Source: DATEMK01 sp035275625 (GTDB lineage: Bacteria > Bacteroidota > Bacteroidia > AKYH767-A > OLB10). From it: 12,100 nt of DNA. Location: the NCBI GenBank assembly GCA_035275625.1, contig DATEMK010000254.1, positions 1 to 12,100 of the forward strand, in the 5' to 3' direction. Of this stretch, positions 6,032 to 12,100 are shown piece after piece; position 1 is the first letter of the stretch; each line of letters begins with the position of its first letter. The notes under the pieces are model-generated. The model did not search any database. It was not told the DNA's origin and worked only from the letters and a program-made list of their open reading frames with translations. Made by a program: the position numbers and the translations under genes.

Positions 6032-6601
6032 TTATTTTTCGCTCTTCATCTTCACTATCTCTTTTCTTAAATAAGCTATCGCCCTTCCATACAGCACCCT
6101 TGCAACATTTTCCTTAATTCCCGTCAGAACCGAAATATCTCTGAACCTCATCCCTCGTATAGCATGAAGAATAACTAATAGCCGCATTTTGCGGTTTAGC
6201 TTTTTTAAAAGTGTTAGAGGGTTGGTTTGTTCGTCCTGTTCTTCCCCCGGCAGTGCTTCAGCGGCAGGAAAATAGGTATCCGTTACCGGGTAATGAACAT
6301 AATGAGTTTCCTTTTTCTTAATTCTTTTCGCTATCCGGAAAGCTAGTGTATGAAGCCATTCTGCAAAATGTCCGTTTTCCCTGTAGATATGCTTTCTTAA
6401 TTTCGGGAGTGCAATCTTCCACACTTCCTGCACGGCATCCCGTTCATCGTCATAGTTGTGTAAAATTCCATGAACAATACCCCGGAGGTCGGGCGAATGC
6501 CTCATAACAAGTGCTGCGAAAGCCCTGTTATTTCCATGTTGTACAAACTTCACTAACCGTAAATCGCTCTGCTCTGCAAGTGATTTTATGAGCTTTTTCA
6601 T
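6032..6601 (-). CDS. ECF-type RNA polymerase sigma factor
   Basis: This 189-residue protein has the two-domain ECF sigma-70 architecture. Region 2 spans about 12-94, with region 2.2 around YDDERDAVQEVW (50-61) and the promoter-melting/recognition segment around FAEWLHTLAFRIAKRIKKK (79-97). Region 4 spans about 130-182, with the helix-turn-helix RFRDISVLTGIKENVARVL (152-170) followed by YGRAIAYLRKE. There is no region 3, as expected. It should direct core RNA polymerase to a specific set of promoters. No anti-sigma factor gene with a FecR-like or zinc-finger anti-sigma domain is adjacent. The next gene downstream encodes the cytosolic 301-residue hypothetical protein, which might be a target or partner. 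The sequence is only loosely like housekeeping ECF factors, and the region 4 helix-turn-helix is unusually basic. Confidence 0.85.
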   Translation of the reverse strand: MKKLIKSLAEQSDLRLVKFVQHGNNRAFAALVMRHSPDLRGIVHGILHNYDDERDAVQEVWKIALPKLRKHIYRENGHFAEWLHTLAFRIAKRIKKKETHYVHYPVTDTYFPAAEALPGEEQDEQTNPLTLLKKLNRKMRLLVILHAIRGMRFRDISVLTGIKENVARVLYGRAIAYLRKEIVKMKSEK

Positions 6602-6688
6602 CTCTCATAACATTATAGATGCTCTGTATCTTTTTCACGCTTTGTTAGTATGAACGGTTTAATCAAATTAATAGTATATATATATAAA

Positions 6689-6703
6689 GGCATATAATAT
6701 GCC
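6689..6703. promoter_or_regulatory. 15-bp palindrome, candidate operator
   Basis: GGCATAT-A-ATATGCC is a perfect inverted repeat of two seven-base arms around one base. It lies about 90 bp upstream of the leftward sigma factor start and 25 bp upstream of the rightward broken small gene at 6728, directly next to an alternating TA run. Its position between divergent genes and its short spacer fit a dimeric repressor site; the binding protein is unknown. Confidence 0.45.
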
Positions 6704-6727
6704 ATTTCAATTTACTATATAATACGA

Positions 6728-6928
6728 ATGCAGGAATACATGCAGGATTATACGTTTGGCAAAAGCAAATATTTCCTGCGTAAATGGTAAAGTCGTGTGG
6801 GCAAACGGCTGAAAAACGAAGTTGGCAATTTGCATGAAAATATTTTAGACCAGGCTTTGAAACTCAATAACAGCGGCATTTTCATGGATGTTAACCGGTA
6901 TTTAATTAATACCCGTTTTTATAACTAA
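6728..6928 (+). pseudogene. Small gene interrupted by an in-frame TAA
   Basis: From the ATG at 6728 the frame encodes 20 residues ending FLRKW, then a TAA at 6788-6790, then 45 more residues in the same frame to a second TAA at 6926-6928. The part after the stop looks protein-like: SRVGKRLKNEVGNLHENILD, then a segment ending DVNRYLINTRFYN. It has balanced charged and hydrophobic positions and codon use like its neighbours. The simplest reading is a 65-residue small protein broken by one nonsense change, such as CAA or AAA to TAA. Alternatives are a shorter product starting at GTG 6797, or chance. No family is recognised. A 15-bp palindrome lies 25 bp upstream. Confidence 0.4.
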
Positions 6929-6978
6929 CGCTCTCTCAATCGTTTTCAAAAAAAATGGCAACTGATACATCATTTTTT

Positions 6979-7188
6979 TGATAACTCGCAGCGCACATTT
7001 GATAAATCACCGTTCTTATTTGATAGGTCGCAGCATTCATTTGATAAGTCACAGCTCTTATTTAATAAGTCGCAGCTTTCATTTAGTAAGTCACAGTTCT
7101 TATTTAATAAATCACAGCCCTCATTTGAAAACTCTCAGCATAACTTCGATAACTGTCAGCCATTCATAAACAACTGTCAGTTTTTCTT
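6979..7188. repeat. 21-bp tandem repeat array, about 10 copies
   Basis: Ten consecutive 21-bp units start at 6979, 7000, 7021, 7042, 7063, 7084, 7105, 7126, 7147 and 7168 with no spacers. The core is TGATAARTCRCAG followed by an eight-base tail usually ending in CATT or TATT. The middle six to seven copies are best conserved and the last three decay. Successive copies alternate TCG/TCA and CATT/TATT, so there is also a 42-bp higher-order unit. Because 21 is a multiple of three, the array is open in some frames (a TTG-started seven-residue repeat peptide on the plus strand), but no ATG start fits and neither strand gives a convincing protein. It occupies the spacer between the sigma factor and rsmG. 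The rest of this spacer (7189-7306) shows only a weak AGGATG/CATCCT hairpin at 7201-7230. Confidence 0.85.
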
Positions 7189-7306
7189 TTATAAGTTATA
7201 AGGATGTTTTTAAAAGTTAAAGCGCATCCTGTAAACCTGTTGCTGAGAATTTAGCGGCTGATTGCTTCACTTGAAAATAAAGACAGGGTTATAACAGTTC
7301 GCCTTG

Positions 7307-7936
7307 TCAGGCATTAACGAATACAACTTTCTTTGTTTCAAAAAACTCTTCCTTAAAAAAATCTTTTATTTCAAAAATTTCCACCCTGTTTTTATATTCT
7401 TTTACTTCATCTGTAAGATCCCCGCCCTTCAGGCATATTAACCCATTCGGCAATGTATGCTGGTTTGTTTTCTTGTACTTTCCTTTTGTCCATTTTACCA
7501 GTTCATCAATTGTTGCAGTTGCACGGCTGATAATAAAATCATACTGATGGCTTATTTTTTCTGCACGCGTACAAACTGCATTCACATTTGTCAAACCCGA
7601 TGCAGCGATAATTCCATTCACCGCTTTTATTTTTTTTTCAATGGAATCCACCAGTGTGAATTTTGCAGCGGGAAATAAAATCGCCAATGGAATCCCGGGA
7701 AAACCGCCTCCTGTTCCCACATCCATTATTTCAGCATCCTTATTGAACTGAATTATTCTGGCAATAGCAAGGGAATGCAGCACATGCCTTTCGTAAAAGA
7801 ATTCAAAATCTTTTCTAGAAATGAGATTAATTTTATTATTCCACTCTTCATACAAATCGAACAAAGCAGCAAATTGATTCTTTTGCTTTTCGTCCAGGTC
7901 AGGAAAATATTTTAAAATGATGGAAGAATCTCTCAT
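7307..7936 (-). CDS. rsmG: 16S rRNA (guanine-527-N7)-methyltransferase RsmG
   Basis: RsmG transfers a methyl group from S-adenosylmethionine to N7 of G527 in 16S rRNA, in the cytosol. This 209-residue protein has the normal length. An N-terminal helical part contains the family motif YEEWNNKINLISRKD (29-43). The SAM-binding loop is MDVGTGGGFPGIPLAI (71-86), followed by the acidic strand LVDSIEKKIKAV (95-106) and the motif FIISRAT at 134-140. The start ATG is the only good one and begins the usual short helix. It lies 53 bp after the stop of the ECF sigma gene in the same direction, with a heptamer repeat in the gap, so it is probably the third gene of the glycosyltransferase-sigma-rsmG group. 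In many bacteria loss of RsmG gives low-level streptomycin resistance. Confidence 0.96.
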   Translation of the reverse strand: MRDSSIILKYFPDLDEKQKNQFAALFDLYEEWNNKINLISRKDFEFFYERHVLHSLAIARIIQFNKDAEIMDVGTGGGFPGIPLAILFPAAKFTLVDSIEKKIKAVNGIIAASGLTNVNAVCTRAEKISHQYDFIISRATATIDELVKWTKGKYKKTNQHTLPNGLICLKGGDLTDEVKEYKNRVEIFEIKDFFKEEFFETKKVVFVNA

Positions 7937-7949
7937 GGTTTGAAGTCAA

Positions 7950-7984
7950 AAACTTTAAACTTTAAACTTCAAACTTTAAACTTT
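7950..7984. repeat. Heptamer tandem repeat (5 copies)
   Basis: Five contiguous units AAACTTT, AAACTTT, AAACTTC, AAACTTT, AAACTTT fill most of the 53-bp gap between the sigma factor stop (7990) and the rsmG start (7936). Copy number here would set the distance between the two genes and may change by slippage. It matches the heptamer array at 5919-5953 in unit length and copy number but not in sequence. Confidence 0.8.
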
Positions 7985-7989
7985 CATCC

Positions 7990-8637
7990 TCACAACTTAT
8001 GCTCCGAGTTTTTCATGATCTGGTATAAAAACTCGCGGGCGCGAAATAGCTGGGCTTTCACGGTTCCGAGAGGAAGCTTTAATTCGTCTGAAATTTCTTC
8101 GTAAGATAATTCCTGGAAATAACGAAGCTCTACCAGTTGTTTATAACGCGGTTTCAGTTTTTCCACCACCTCGCGCATACGGATTACTTTTTCCTTTTTC
8201 ATTAAATCCTCCACCGGGTCAGGAAGTTCGGAGCGGATATCAATATTCAGTTCTCCGCCTTCGTCTGTATCAATGTTCTTATCTATGCTGAGTGTCTGCT
8301 TTCTTTTCTTGCGGATAAAATCAATACAGTTGTTCGTTGCAATTTTAAACAGCCACGTGCTGAATGCATAATCAGGGGTATACTGTTTGATATTTTTAAA
8401 TGCTTTCCCGAAAGCTTCTATCGTGAGGTCATCCGCGTCATCACGGTTATTGACCATTTTCAGCAGCATAAAATAAATGGAGTCTTTGTAAAGCGACATC
8501 AGTTCAGCGTAAGCTTTCTGGTCACTTTTATCAATCGCTGTTCGCACCAATTGATAATCCCTCACGGCTTTGTCTGACAGATTCGGATTCATTTTTATTT
8601 TCGGACCTTTTGTTTTCGGGCGCTGCTTCACTTCCAT
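7990..8637 (-). CDS. Bacteroidota-type ECF sigma factor (RpoE-like)
   Basis: This 215-residue sigma-70 family protein is of the well-conserved Bacteroidota type. Region 2 (about 30-112) includes YKDSIYFMLLKMVNNRDDAD (50-69), LTIEAFGKAFKNI and the region 2.4 segment FSTWLFKIATNNCIDFIRKK (92-111). An acidic linker follows (about 120-150). Region 4 (about 158-207) has the helix-turn-helix LSYEEISDELKLPLGTVKAQ (177-196) and a terminal RAREFLYQIM. The ATG at 8637 is preferred because it overlaps the TGA of the upstream glycosyltransferase by 10 bp, which fits translational coupling. ATG 8592 (at MNPNLSDKAVRDY) is a real alternative, while 8697 would run far into the glycosyltransferase. No anti-sigma gene is adjacent. 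It probably controls envelope or general stress genes; the regulon is not visible. Confidence 0.9.
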   Translation of the reverse strand: MEVKQRPKTKGPKIKMNPNLSDKAVRDYQLVRTAIDKSDQKAYAELMSLYKDSIYFMLLKMVNNRDDADDLTIEAFGKAFKNIKQYTPDYAFSTWLFKIATNNCIDFIRKKRKQTLSIDKNIDTDEGGELNIDIRSELPDPVEDLMKKEKVIRMREVVEKLKPRYKQLVELRYFQELSYEEISDELKLPLGTVKAQLFRAREFLYQIMKNSEHKL

Positions 8638-9752
8638 TTTTTGTTTTTTATAAACAGATTTGAGATTGCTAAAATAGGATAAATTAATATAATGCAAAAA
8701 TCAAAGATGGGCGCTAACCAGAGAATGTCAAGTTCTTTCAGCCTTTGCATGCTCTTTCCGAAAATAAATAATTGAATAAGCAAACGCAAAATGAAAACTG
8801 AAATTACAATTTCGGGTTTAACTTTCAGAATTATTAACGCAATCAATGTAAGGTAAAAGAAAATATGGCTGAAATAAAATACACCGAGCATAAACTTATG
8901 CTTTGGTTTATAAAAATTTCCGGTGCTTATGTGTCTTTTTTTCTGGTTTAACCAGGCGATAAAAGATTCTTTGGGTTTTGAAAGGGTGAAAGATTCAGGA
9001 GTAATTTCAACAGAAACATTTTTTGAAGTAGCCGTTTCATTTACAAACAAATCATCGTCACCTGATAGAATATGGTAATGGTTTGCAAATCCCTTATTTT
9101 TAAAAAACAAAGACCGTTTGTAGCATAAATTTCGCCCCACTCCCATGTATGCATTTCCACTTATTGCACTCGATAAATATTGAATGGCATTAAAAACCGT
9201 ATCGAACCGGATCCATTTATTTAATAAGCCGGAAGTTTTTTCATACGCTCCATAGCCAATTACAATATCTTTTATTTCGCTGGTATTTTTTGTCATTTCT
9301 CTCAGCCAGTTTTTTCCTGCCGGGCGGCAATCCGCATCAGTGAATAAAAGAATTTCATTAACGGCAGCTTTTATACCAAGAGAGAGAGCAAATTTTTTTC
9401 CGTGCTTATACCGTTCCTGTTCCTGTATGGTCACAACTTTCAAATGCGGATAAGCATCTTCATACTCTTCCAAAGCTTTGCCGGAATCATCCCACGAACA
9501 GTCGTTCACCACGATGACCTGGTAATCGGGGTAATCCTGGTCAAGGATCAGCGGCAGATTATTTCTCAGGTTCTTTAATTCATTTCGTGCGCAAATGATC
9601 ACCGAAACAGGATCGTTCTTTGAAACGGCCGGTTGTTTTTTGAAAAAAGCAAGCTTGCTGAAAATAAATAAATAATAAATGAGCTGTACGAGGAAAAAAA
9701 CTGAAAATAAAGCAAGCAGAATTTTCCCTGCGATTTCAACATTCATTGACAT
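8628..9752 (-). CDS. Membrane-bound family 2 glycosyltransferase
   Basis: This 374-residue inner-membrane enzyme has a GT2 (GT-A fold) catalytic domain in the cytosol. An N-terminal hydrophobic segment (8-32) is followed by VSVIICARNELKNLRNNLP (49-67), VIVVNDCSWDDSG (79-91) and the metal-binding FTDADC (137-142). An acidic GDDD at 231-234 supplies the likely catalytic base, and QKKRH (270-274) corresponds to the Q/RxxRW acceptor motif. Three or four hydrophobic segments follow (about 287-308, 313-332, 344-367). The donor and acceptor are not deducible; roles in LPS, exopolysaccharide or glycolipid synthesis are typical. It is the first gene of the leftward group, and its stop overlaps the sigma factor start. 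The ATG at 9746 is an equally good start. A TAGTTTTG promoter element lies 34 bp upstream. Confidence 0.9.
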   Translation of the reverse strand: MSMNVEIAGKILLALFSVFFLVQLIYYLFIFSKLAFFKKQPAVSKNDPVSVIICARNELKNLRNNLPLILDQDYPDYQVIVVNDCSWDDSGKALEEYEDAYPHLKVVTIQEQERYKHGKKFALSLGIKAAVNEILLFTDADCRPAGKNWLREMTKNTSEIKDIVIGYGAYEKTSGLLNKWIRFDTVFNAIQYLSSAISGNAYMGVGRNLCYKRSLFFKNKGFANHYHILSGDDDLFVNETATSKNVSVEITPESFTLSKPKESFIAWLNQKKRHISTGNFYKPKHKFMLGVFYFSHIFFYLTLIALIILKVKPEIVISVFILRLLIQLFIFGKSMQRLKELDILWLAPIFDFCIILIYPILAISNLFIKNKKWK

Positions 9753-9786
9753 TTATAAGAAAATTTTCTACGGCTCTTATTGACAG

Positions 9787-9794
9787 CAAAACTA
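9787..9794 (-). promoter_or_regulatory. TAnnTTTG -7 element for the glycosyltransferase group
   Basis: Read leftward the bases are TAGTTTTG, an exact match to the Bacteroidota -7 consensus. ATTG lies 16 bp further upstream (9814-9811) as a weak -33 element. The distance to the glycosyltransferase ATG is 34 bp. The element sits inside the 109-bp divergent spacer shared with tgt, partly within a 6-bp inverted repeat (ACAGCA 9783-9788, TGCTGT 9803-9808). Confidence 0.45.
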
Positions 9795-9819
9795 AAATGA
9801 AGTGCTGTTACAATATTTC

Positions 9820-9827
9820 TACCTTTG
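9820..9827 (+). promoter_or_regulatory. TAnnTTTG -7 element for tgt
   Basis: TACCTTTG is an exact match to the Bacteroidota -7 consensus, placed 34 bp before the tgt ATG, which fits a short leader. I do not see a good TTTG at the -33 position. The spacing to the start mirrors that of the opposite-strand element at 9787-9794. Confidence 0.5.
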
Positions 9828-9861
9828 ACAAGATATTAACAAGGAATGTTTATAAAATTTT

Positions 9862-10992
9862 ATGCAATTTGAACTTTCAGCAAAGGATCTCAGCTCAAAT
9901 GCCCGTGCAGGAATAATTACAACAGATCATGGTAATATTGAAACTCCCATTTTTATGCCGGTTGGAACCGCAGGTTCCGTTAAAGCTGTTCACCAGGAAG
10001 AATTGGCTGAAGATGTTAAAGCGCAGATTATTTTAGGAAATACATATCATTTAAACCTTCGCCCCGGAATTTCAATTTTAGAAAAAGCCGGGGGGCTTCA
10101 TAAATTCATGAATTGGAACAAGCCGATTTTAACTGATAGCGGAGGTTACCAGGTTTTTTCAATGGCTGAAATCAGGAAAATAAAGGAAGAGGGGGTAACG
10201 TTCCAGTCTCATATTGACGGATCAAAACTTTTTTTCTCCCCTGAAACTTCGATGGATATCCAGCGAAAAATCGGTGCCGATATAATTATGGCATTTGATG
10301 AATGCACTCCGCATCCATGCGAACATAAAATTGCGGAGAAATCCATGCACCTCACACATCGCTGGCTGCAACGGTGCTGTGAACATTTTGACAATCAAAA
10401 ACCCTTATACGGACATTCGCAGACATTATTTCCCATTGTACAGGGAAGCATTTATAAAGATTTAAGAAAACAATCGGCTGAATTTATTTCAGAAATGAAT
10501 CGTGATGGAAATGCCATTGGCGGCTTATCAGTCGGAGAGCCTGCCGATGTTATGTATGAAATAACAGAACATGTTTGTGAAATACTTCCTGTAAAAAAAC
10601 CGCGTTACCTGATGGGAGTTGGAACACCGGTCAACATTCTTGAATGTATTGCTCTTGGTATTGACATGTTTGATTGTGTGATCCCAACACGAAACGCACG
10701 AAACGGAATGTTGTTTACAAAAAACGGGATCATAAATATCCGCAACGAAAAATGGAAAGATGATTTTTCACCTGTGGATGAAGAAGGAACATCCTTTGTT
10801 GATACTTATTATTCCAAAGCGTATTTGCGGCATCTTGTCATAAGCAAAGAAATTCTTGCTTCACAGATTGCAACTTTGCACAATCTTTCTTTTTATTTAT
10901 GGTTAGTGAACGAAGCCAGGAAAAAAATTATAGAAGGAAATTTTATTGAATGGAAAAACATAATGGTGAAACAATTAGGAGAAAGATTGTGA
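9862..10992 (+). CDS. tgt: Queuine tRNA-ribosyltransferase (tRNA-guanine transglycosylase)
   Basis: Tgt exchanges guanine-34 in the anticodon of tRNA-Asp, -Asn, -His and -Tyr for the queuosine precursor preQ1. The 376-residue length is normal and the TIM-barrel landmarks are all present. ILTDSGGYQVFSM (89-101) holds the general-acid Asp92. FPIVQGS is at 190-196, IGGLSVGE (219-226) binds substrate, and MGVGTP is at 251-256. MFDCVIPTRNARNG (269-282) holds the nucleophile Asp271. The C-terminal zinc site is altered: the stretch before YSKAYLRHL (317-325) lacks all three cysteines of the usual CxCxxC, which are replaced by Gly, Ser and Asp, while His324 remains. My recollection is that other Bacteroidota Tgt proteins share this loss, so the enzyme is probably active. 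It lies 71 bp upstream of the LptF/LptG-family gene, a gene order common in Bacteroidota. Confidence 0.97.
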   Translation: MQFELSAKDLSSNARAGIITTDHGNIETPIFMPVGTAGSVKAVHQEELAEDVKAQIILGNTYHLNLRPGISILEKAGGLHKFMNWNKPILTDSGGYQVFSMAEIRKIKEEGVTFQSHIDGSKLFFSPETSMDIQRKIGADIIMAFDECTPHPCEHKIAEKSMHLTHRWLQRCCEHFDNQKPLYGHSQTLFPIVQGSIYKDLRKQSAEFISEMNRDGNAIGGLSVGEPADVMYEITEHVCEILPVKKPRYLMGVGTPVNILECIALGIDMFDCVIPTRNARNGMLFTKNGIINIRNEKWKDDFSPVDEEGTSFVDTYYSKAYLRHLVISKEILASQIATLHNLSFYLWLVNEARKKIIEGNFIEWKNIMVKQLGERL

Positions 10993-11024
10993 AAAACTAA
11001 AATATTCAATTCGTAAATTCGTAC

Positions 11025-11070
11025 AGATTCGTATTCGTTGATGATTAAGATTCGTATTCGCTGATGATAA
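11025..11070 (+). repeat. 23-bp direct repeat over the permease start site
   Basis: Two adjacent 23-bp copies (11025-11047 and 11048-11070) differ at two positions; both contain AGATTCGTATTCG followed by TGATGAT. The second copy contains the permease start codon. The first copy therefore contains a duplicate ATG (11041) that opens a seven-codon frame, MIKIRIR, whose TGA (11062-11064) overlaps the real ATG (11064) by one base. The duplication thus creates a small upstream frame in position for stop-start coupling. Confidence 0.75.
11041..11064 (+). other. Seven-codon upstream frame overlapping the permease start
   Basis: ATG at 11041 opens MIKIRIR followed by TGA at 11062-11064, which overlaps the permease ATG in a TGATG arrangement. 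It is a by-product of the 23-bp duplication. It may either compete with or feed ribosomes to the true start. There is no evidence that the peptide itself matters. Confidence 0.35.
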
Positions 11071-12100
11071 AAATTCTCGACCGCTACATTATTCAAAAGT
11101 TTTTAGGCACATTCTTTTTTGCGCTTGCTTTGATTCTTTCCATAACGGTAGTGTTTGATATTTCAGAAAAAATTGATGACTTCCTCGAAAAGCAGGCGCC
11201 CTTTAAAGCAATTGTATTTGATTATTACCTGAACTTCATTCCTTATTTTGCCAATCTCTTTTCACCGCTGTTTGTTTTTATTTCAGTTATTTTTTTTACG
11301 TCAAGAATGGCAGCCAATACGGAAATAGTGGCTATTCTTGGCAGCGGGATCAGTTTCAAAAGGCTTATTGTTCCTTACATGGTTGCTGCAACAGTAATTG
11401 CTTCACTGGCTTTTTATTTCAATAACTGGGTAATTCCTCATTCAACAAAAGTGAGGCTGGAATTTGAAAACAGGTACATTAAAAACCCTTTTAAATTTAT
11501 TTACAGAAATATTCACCGGCAGCTGAGTCCCGGCAATTTTATTTTTTTCGAAAGCTACAATAACTCTGACAATATTGGTTACCAGTTTTCTTATGAAAAA
11601 TTTAAAGATGGAAAATTATATTACAAGCTTATGTCTGACAGGATTGTATGGGACAGCACGCTTTCAAAATGGAAGCTTGAAAATTATGCTATCCGTGAAA
11701 TTAATGGCATGCATGAAAAACTTATCCAGGGTGTAAGTTTTGATACCATCTATTCTTTTAAGCCGGAAGAATTTCAGCGAAGAGAAAATAATATTGAAAC
11801 AATGGATACGCCTGCACTGAGAAATTATATCAACGAAGAAAGACTGCACGGGGCGGAAAACACTACTTTTATGGATGTGGAACGTTACCGGAGAACATCT
11901 TTGCCTTTCGCCACATTTATTCTGACCATCATCGGAGTTTCAGTTTCAAGCAGGAAGGTGCGCGGAGGTATCGGAATACAAATCGGATTTGGAATTTTGT
12001 TAAGCTTCACTTACATCATGTTCATGCAGATCAGCCAGACGTTTGCCATCAATGCCAATTTCCCGGCACTCCTTGCTGTTTGGATTCCCAATATTTTTTT
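11064..12100 (+). CDS. LptF/LptG-family LPS export permease (3' end outside window)
   Basis: This YjgP/YjgQ-family protein is open from the ATG at 11064 to the window edge, giving 345 residues. Family members are usually about 360 long, so little is missing. It is an inner-membrane permease of the LptB2FG complex, which extracts lipopolysaccharide from the inner membrane and passes it to LptC and the periplasmic bridge. Hydrophobic segments are at about 13-31, 58-80 and 102-126. A large, mainly beta periplasmic domain follows (about 130-275). Segments at about 281-295, 302-328 and from 334 end the visible part. The N-terminal ILDRYIIQKFLGTF and the cytoplasmic helix after the second segment (SRMAANTEIVAILGSGISFK) are family hallmarks for contact with LptB. 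I cannot tell LptF from LptG by sequence alone. It is preceded by tgt and by a seven-codon frame with a TGATG overlap. Confidence 0.92.
   Translation, partial: MIKILDRYIIQKFLGTFFFALALILSITVVFDISEKIDDFLEKQAPFKAIVFDYYLNFIPYFANLFSPLFVFISVIFFTSRMAANTEIVAILGSGISFKRLIVPYMVAATVIASLAFYFNNWVIPHSTKVRLEFENRYIKNPFKFIYRNIHRQLSPGNFIFFESYNNSDNIGYQFSYEKFKDGKLYYKLMSDRIVWDSTLSKWKLENYAIREINGMHEKLIQGVSFDTIYSFKPEEFQRRENNIETMDTPALRNYINEERLHGAENTTFMDVERYRRTSLPFATFILTIIGVSVSSRKVRGGIGIQIGFGILLSFTYIMFMQISQTFAINANFPALLAVWIPNIF

Noticed and set aside
6788..6790. Selenocysteine or other recoding at the in-frame stop
   Set aside because: The codon is TAA rather than TGA, and no supporting RNA structure is evident.
6978..7169. 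Plus-strand frame encoding a seven-residue repeat peptide
   Set aside because: It has only a TTG start, is created by a 21-bp repeat whose length is a multiple of three, and the opposite strand is equally open through the same copies.
6979..7188. CRISPR array
   Set aside because: The repeats are contiguous with no unique spacers, and there are no cas genes.
7201..7230. Terminator for rsmG
   Set aside because: The AGGATG/CATCCT stem is only six pairs with an 18-base loop and has no good U-tract in the leftward direction.
8638..8697. Longer N-terminus for the ECF sigma factor (start at 8697)
   Set aside because: It would overlap the glycosyltransferase by 70 bp and adds residues unlike the family. 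The 8637 or 8592 starts fit better.

Overview
The window looks like part of a chromosome from a Bacteroidota bacterium. The evidence is gene content and order: tgt followed directly by an LptF/LptG-family permease, a Bacteroidota-style ECF sigma factor read through from a glycosyltransferase gene, a Tgt lacking the usual zinc-binding cysteines, TAnnTTTG-type promoter elements, and AT-rich spacers with few Shine-Dalgarno sequences. I cannot name a genus. LAYOUT: (a) 1-495 has no convincing gene but is rich in inverted repeats and may contain a mobile-element end. (b) 496-3281 is a leftward accessory cluster. In transcription order it holds a membrane-anchored mini J-domain protein, a DUF2188 protein, a winged-helix-like protein with a C-terminal TIR-like domain, a 54-residue single-pass membrane protein, and, after a hairpin, an unrecognised 251-residue protein. 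(c) 3505-4809 is a divergent RloA/AAA15-type ATPase gene with no RloB partner. The 223-bp spacer between (b) and (c) carries two short inverted repeats 40 bp apart. (d) 4959-6601 holds a lineage-type hypothetical protein with a strong terminator and a divergent-sequence ECF sigma factor. (e) 6602-7306 lacks an intact gene. It carries a 15-bp palindrome, a small gene interrupted by an in-frame TAA, and about ten copies of a 21-bp tandem repeat. (f) 7307-9752 is a leftward group: glycosyltransferase, ECF sigma factor (10-nt overlap), rsmG. (g) 9862-12100 is rightward: tgt, then a LptF/LptG-family permease that runs off the window. HOW IT WORKS TOGETHER: regions (f) and (g) are housekeeping (rRNA methylation, queuosine tRNA modification, LPS export, envelope glycosylation, transcription) and share a 109-bp divergent promoter region. 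Regions (b) and (c) have the signature of an anti-phage or stress-defence locus: a TIR-like probable NAD-consuming effector, small membrane proteins, a J-domain chaperone adaptor and an SMC/ABC-like ATPase of a family known from abortive infection. That assignment is inference from domain content and arrangement, and this gene combination is the most interesting part of the window.
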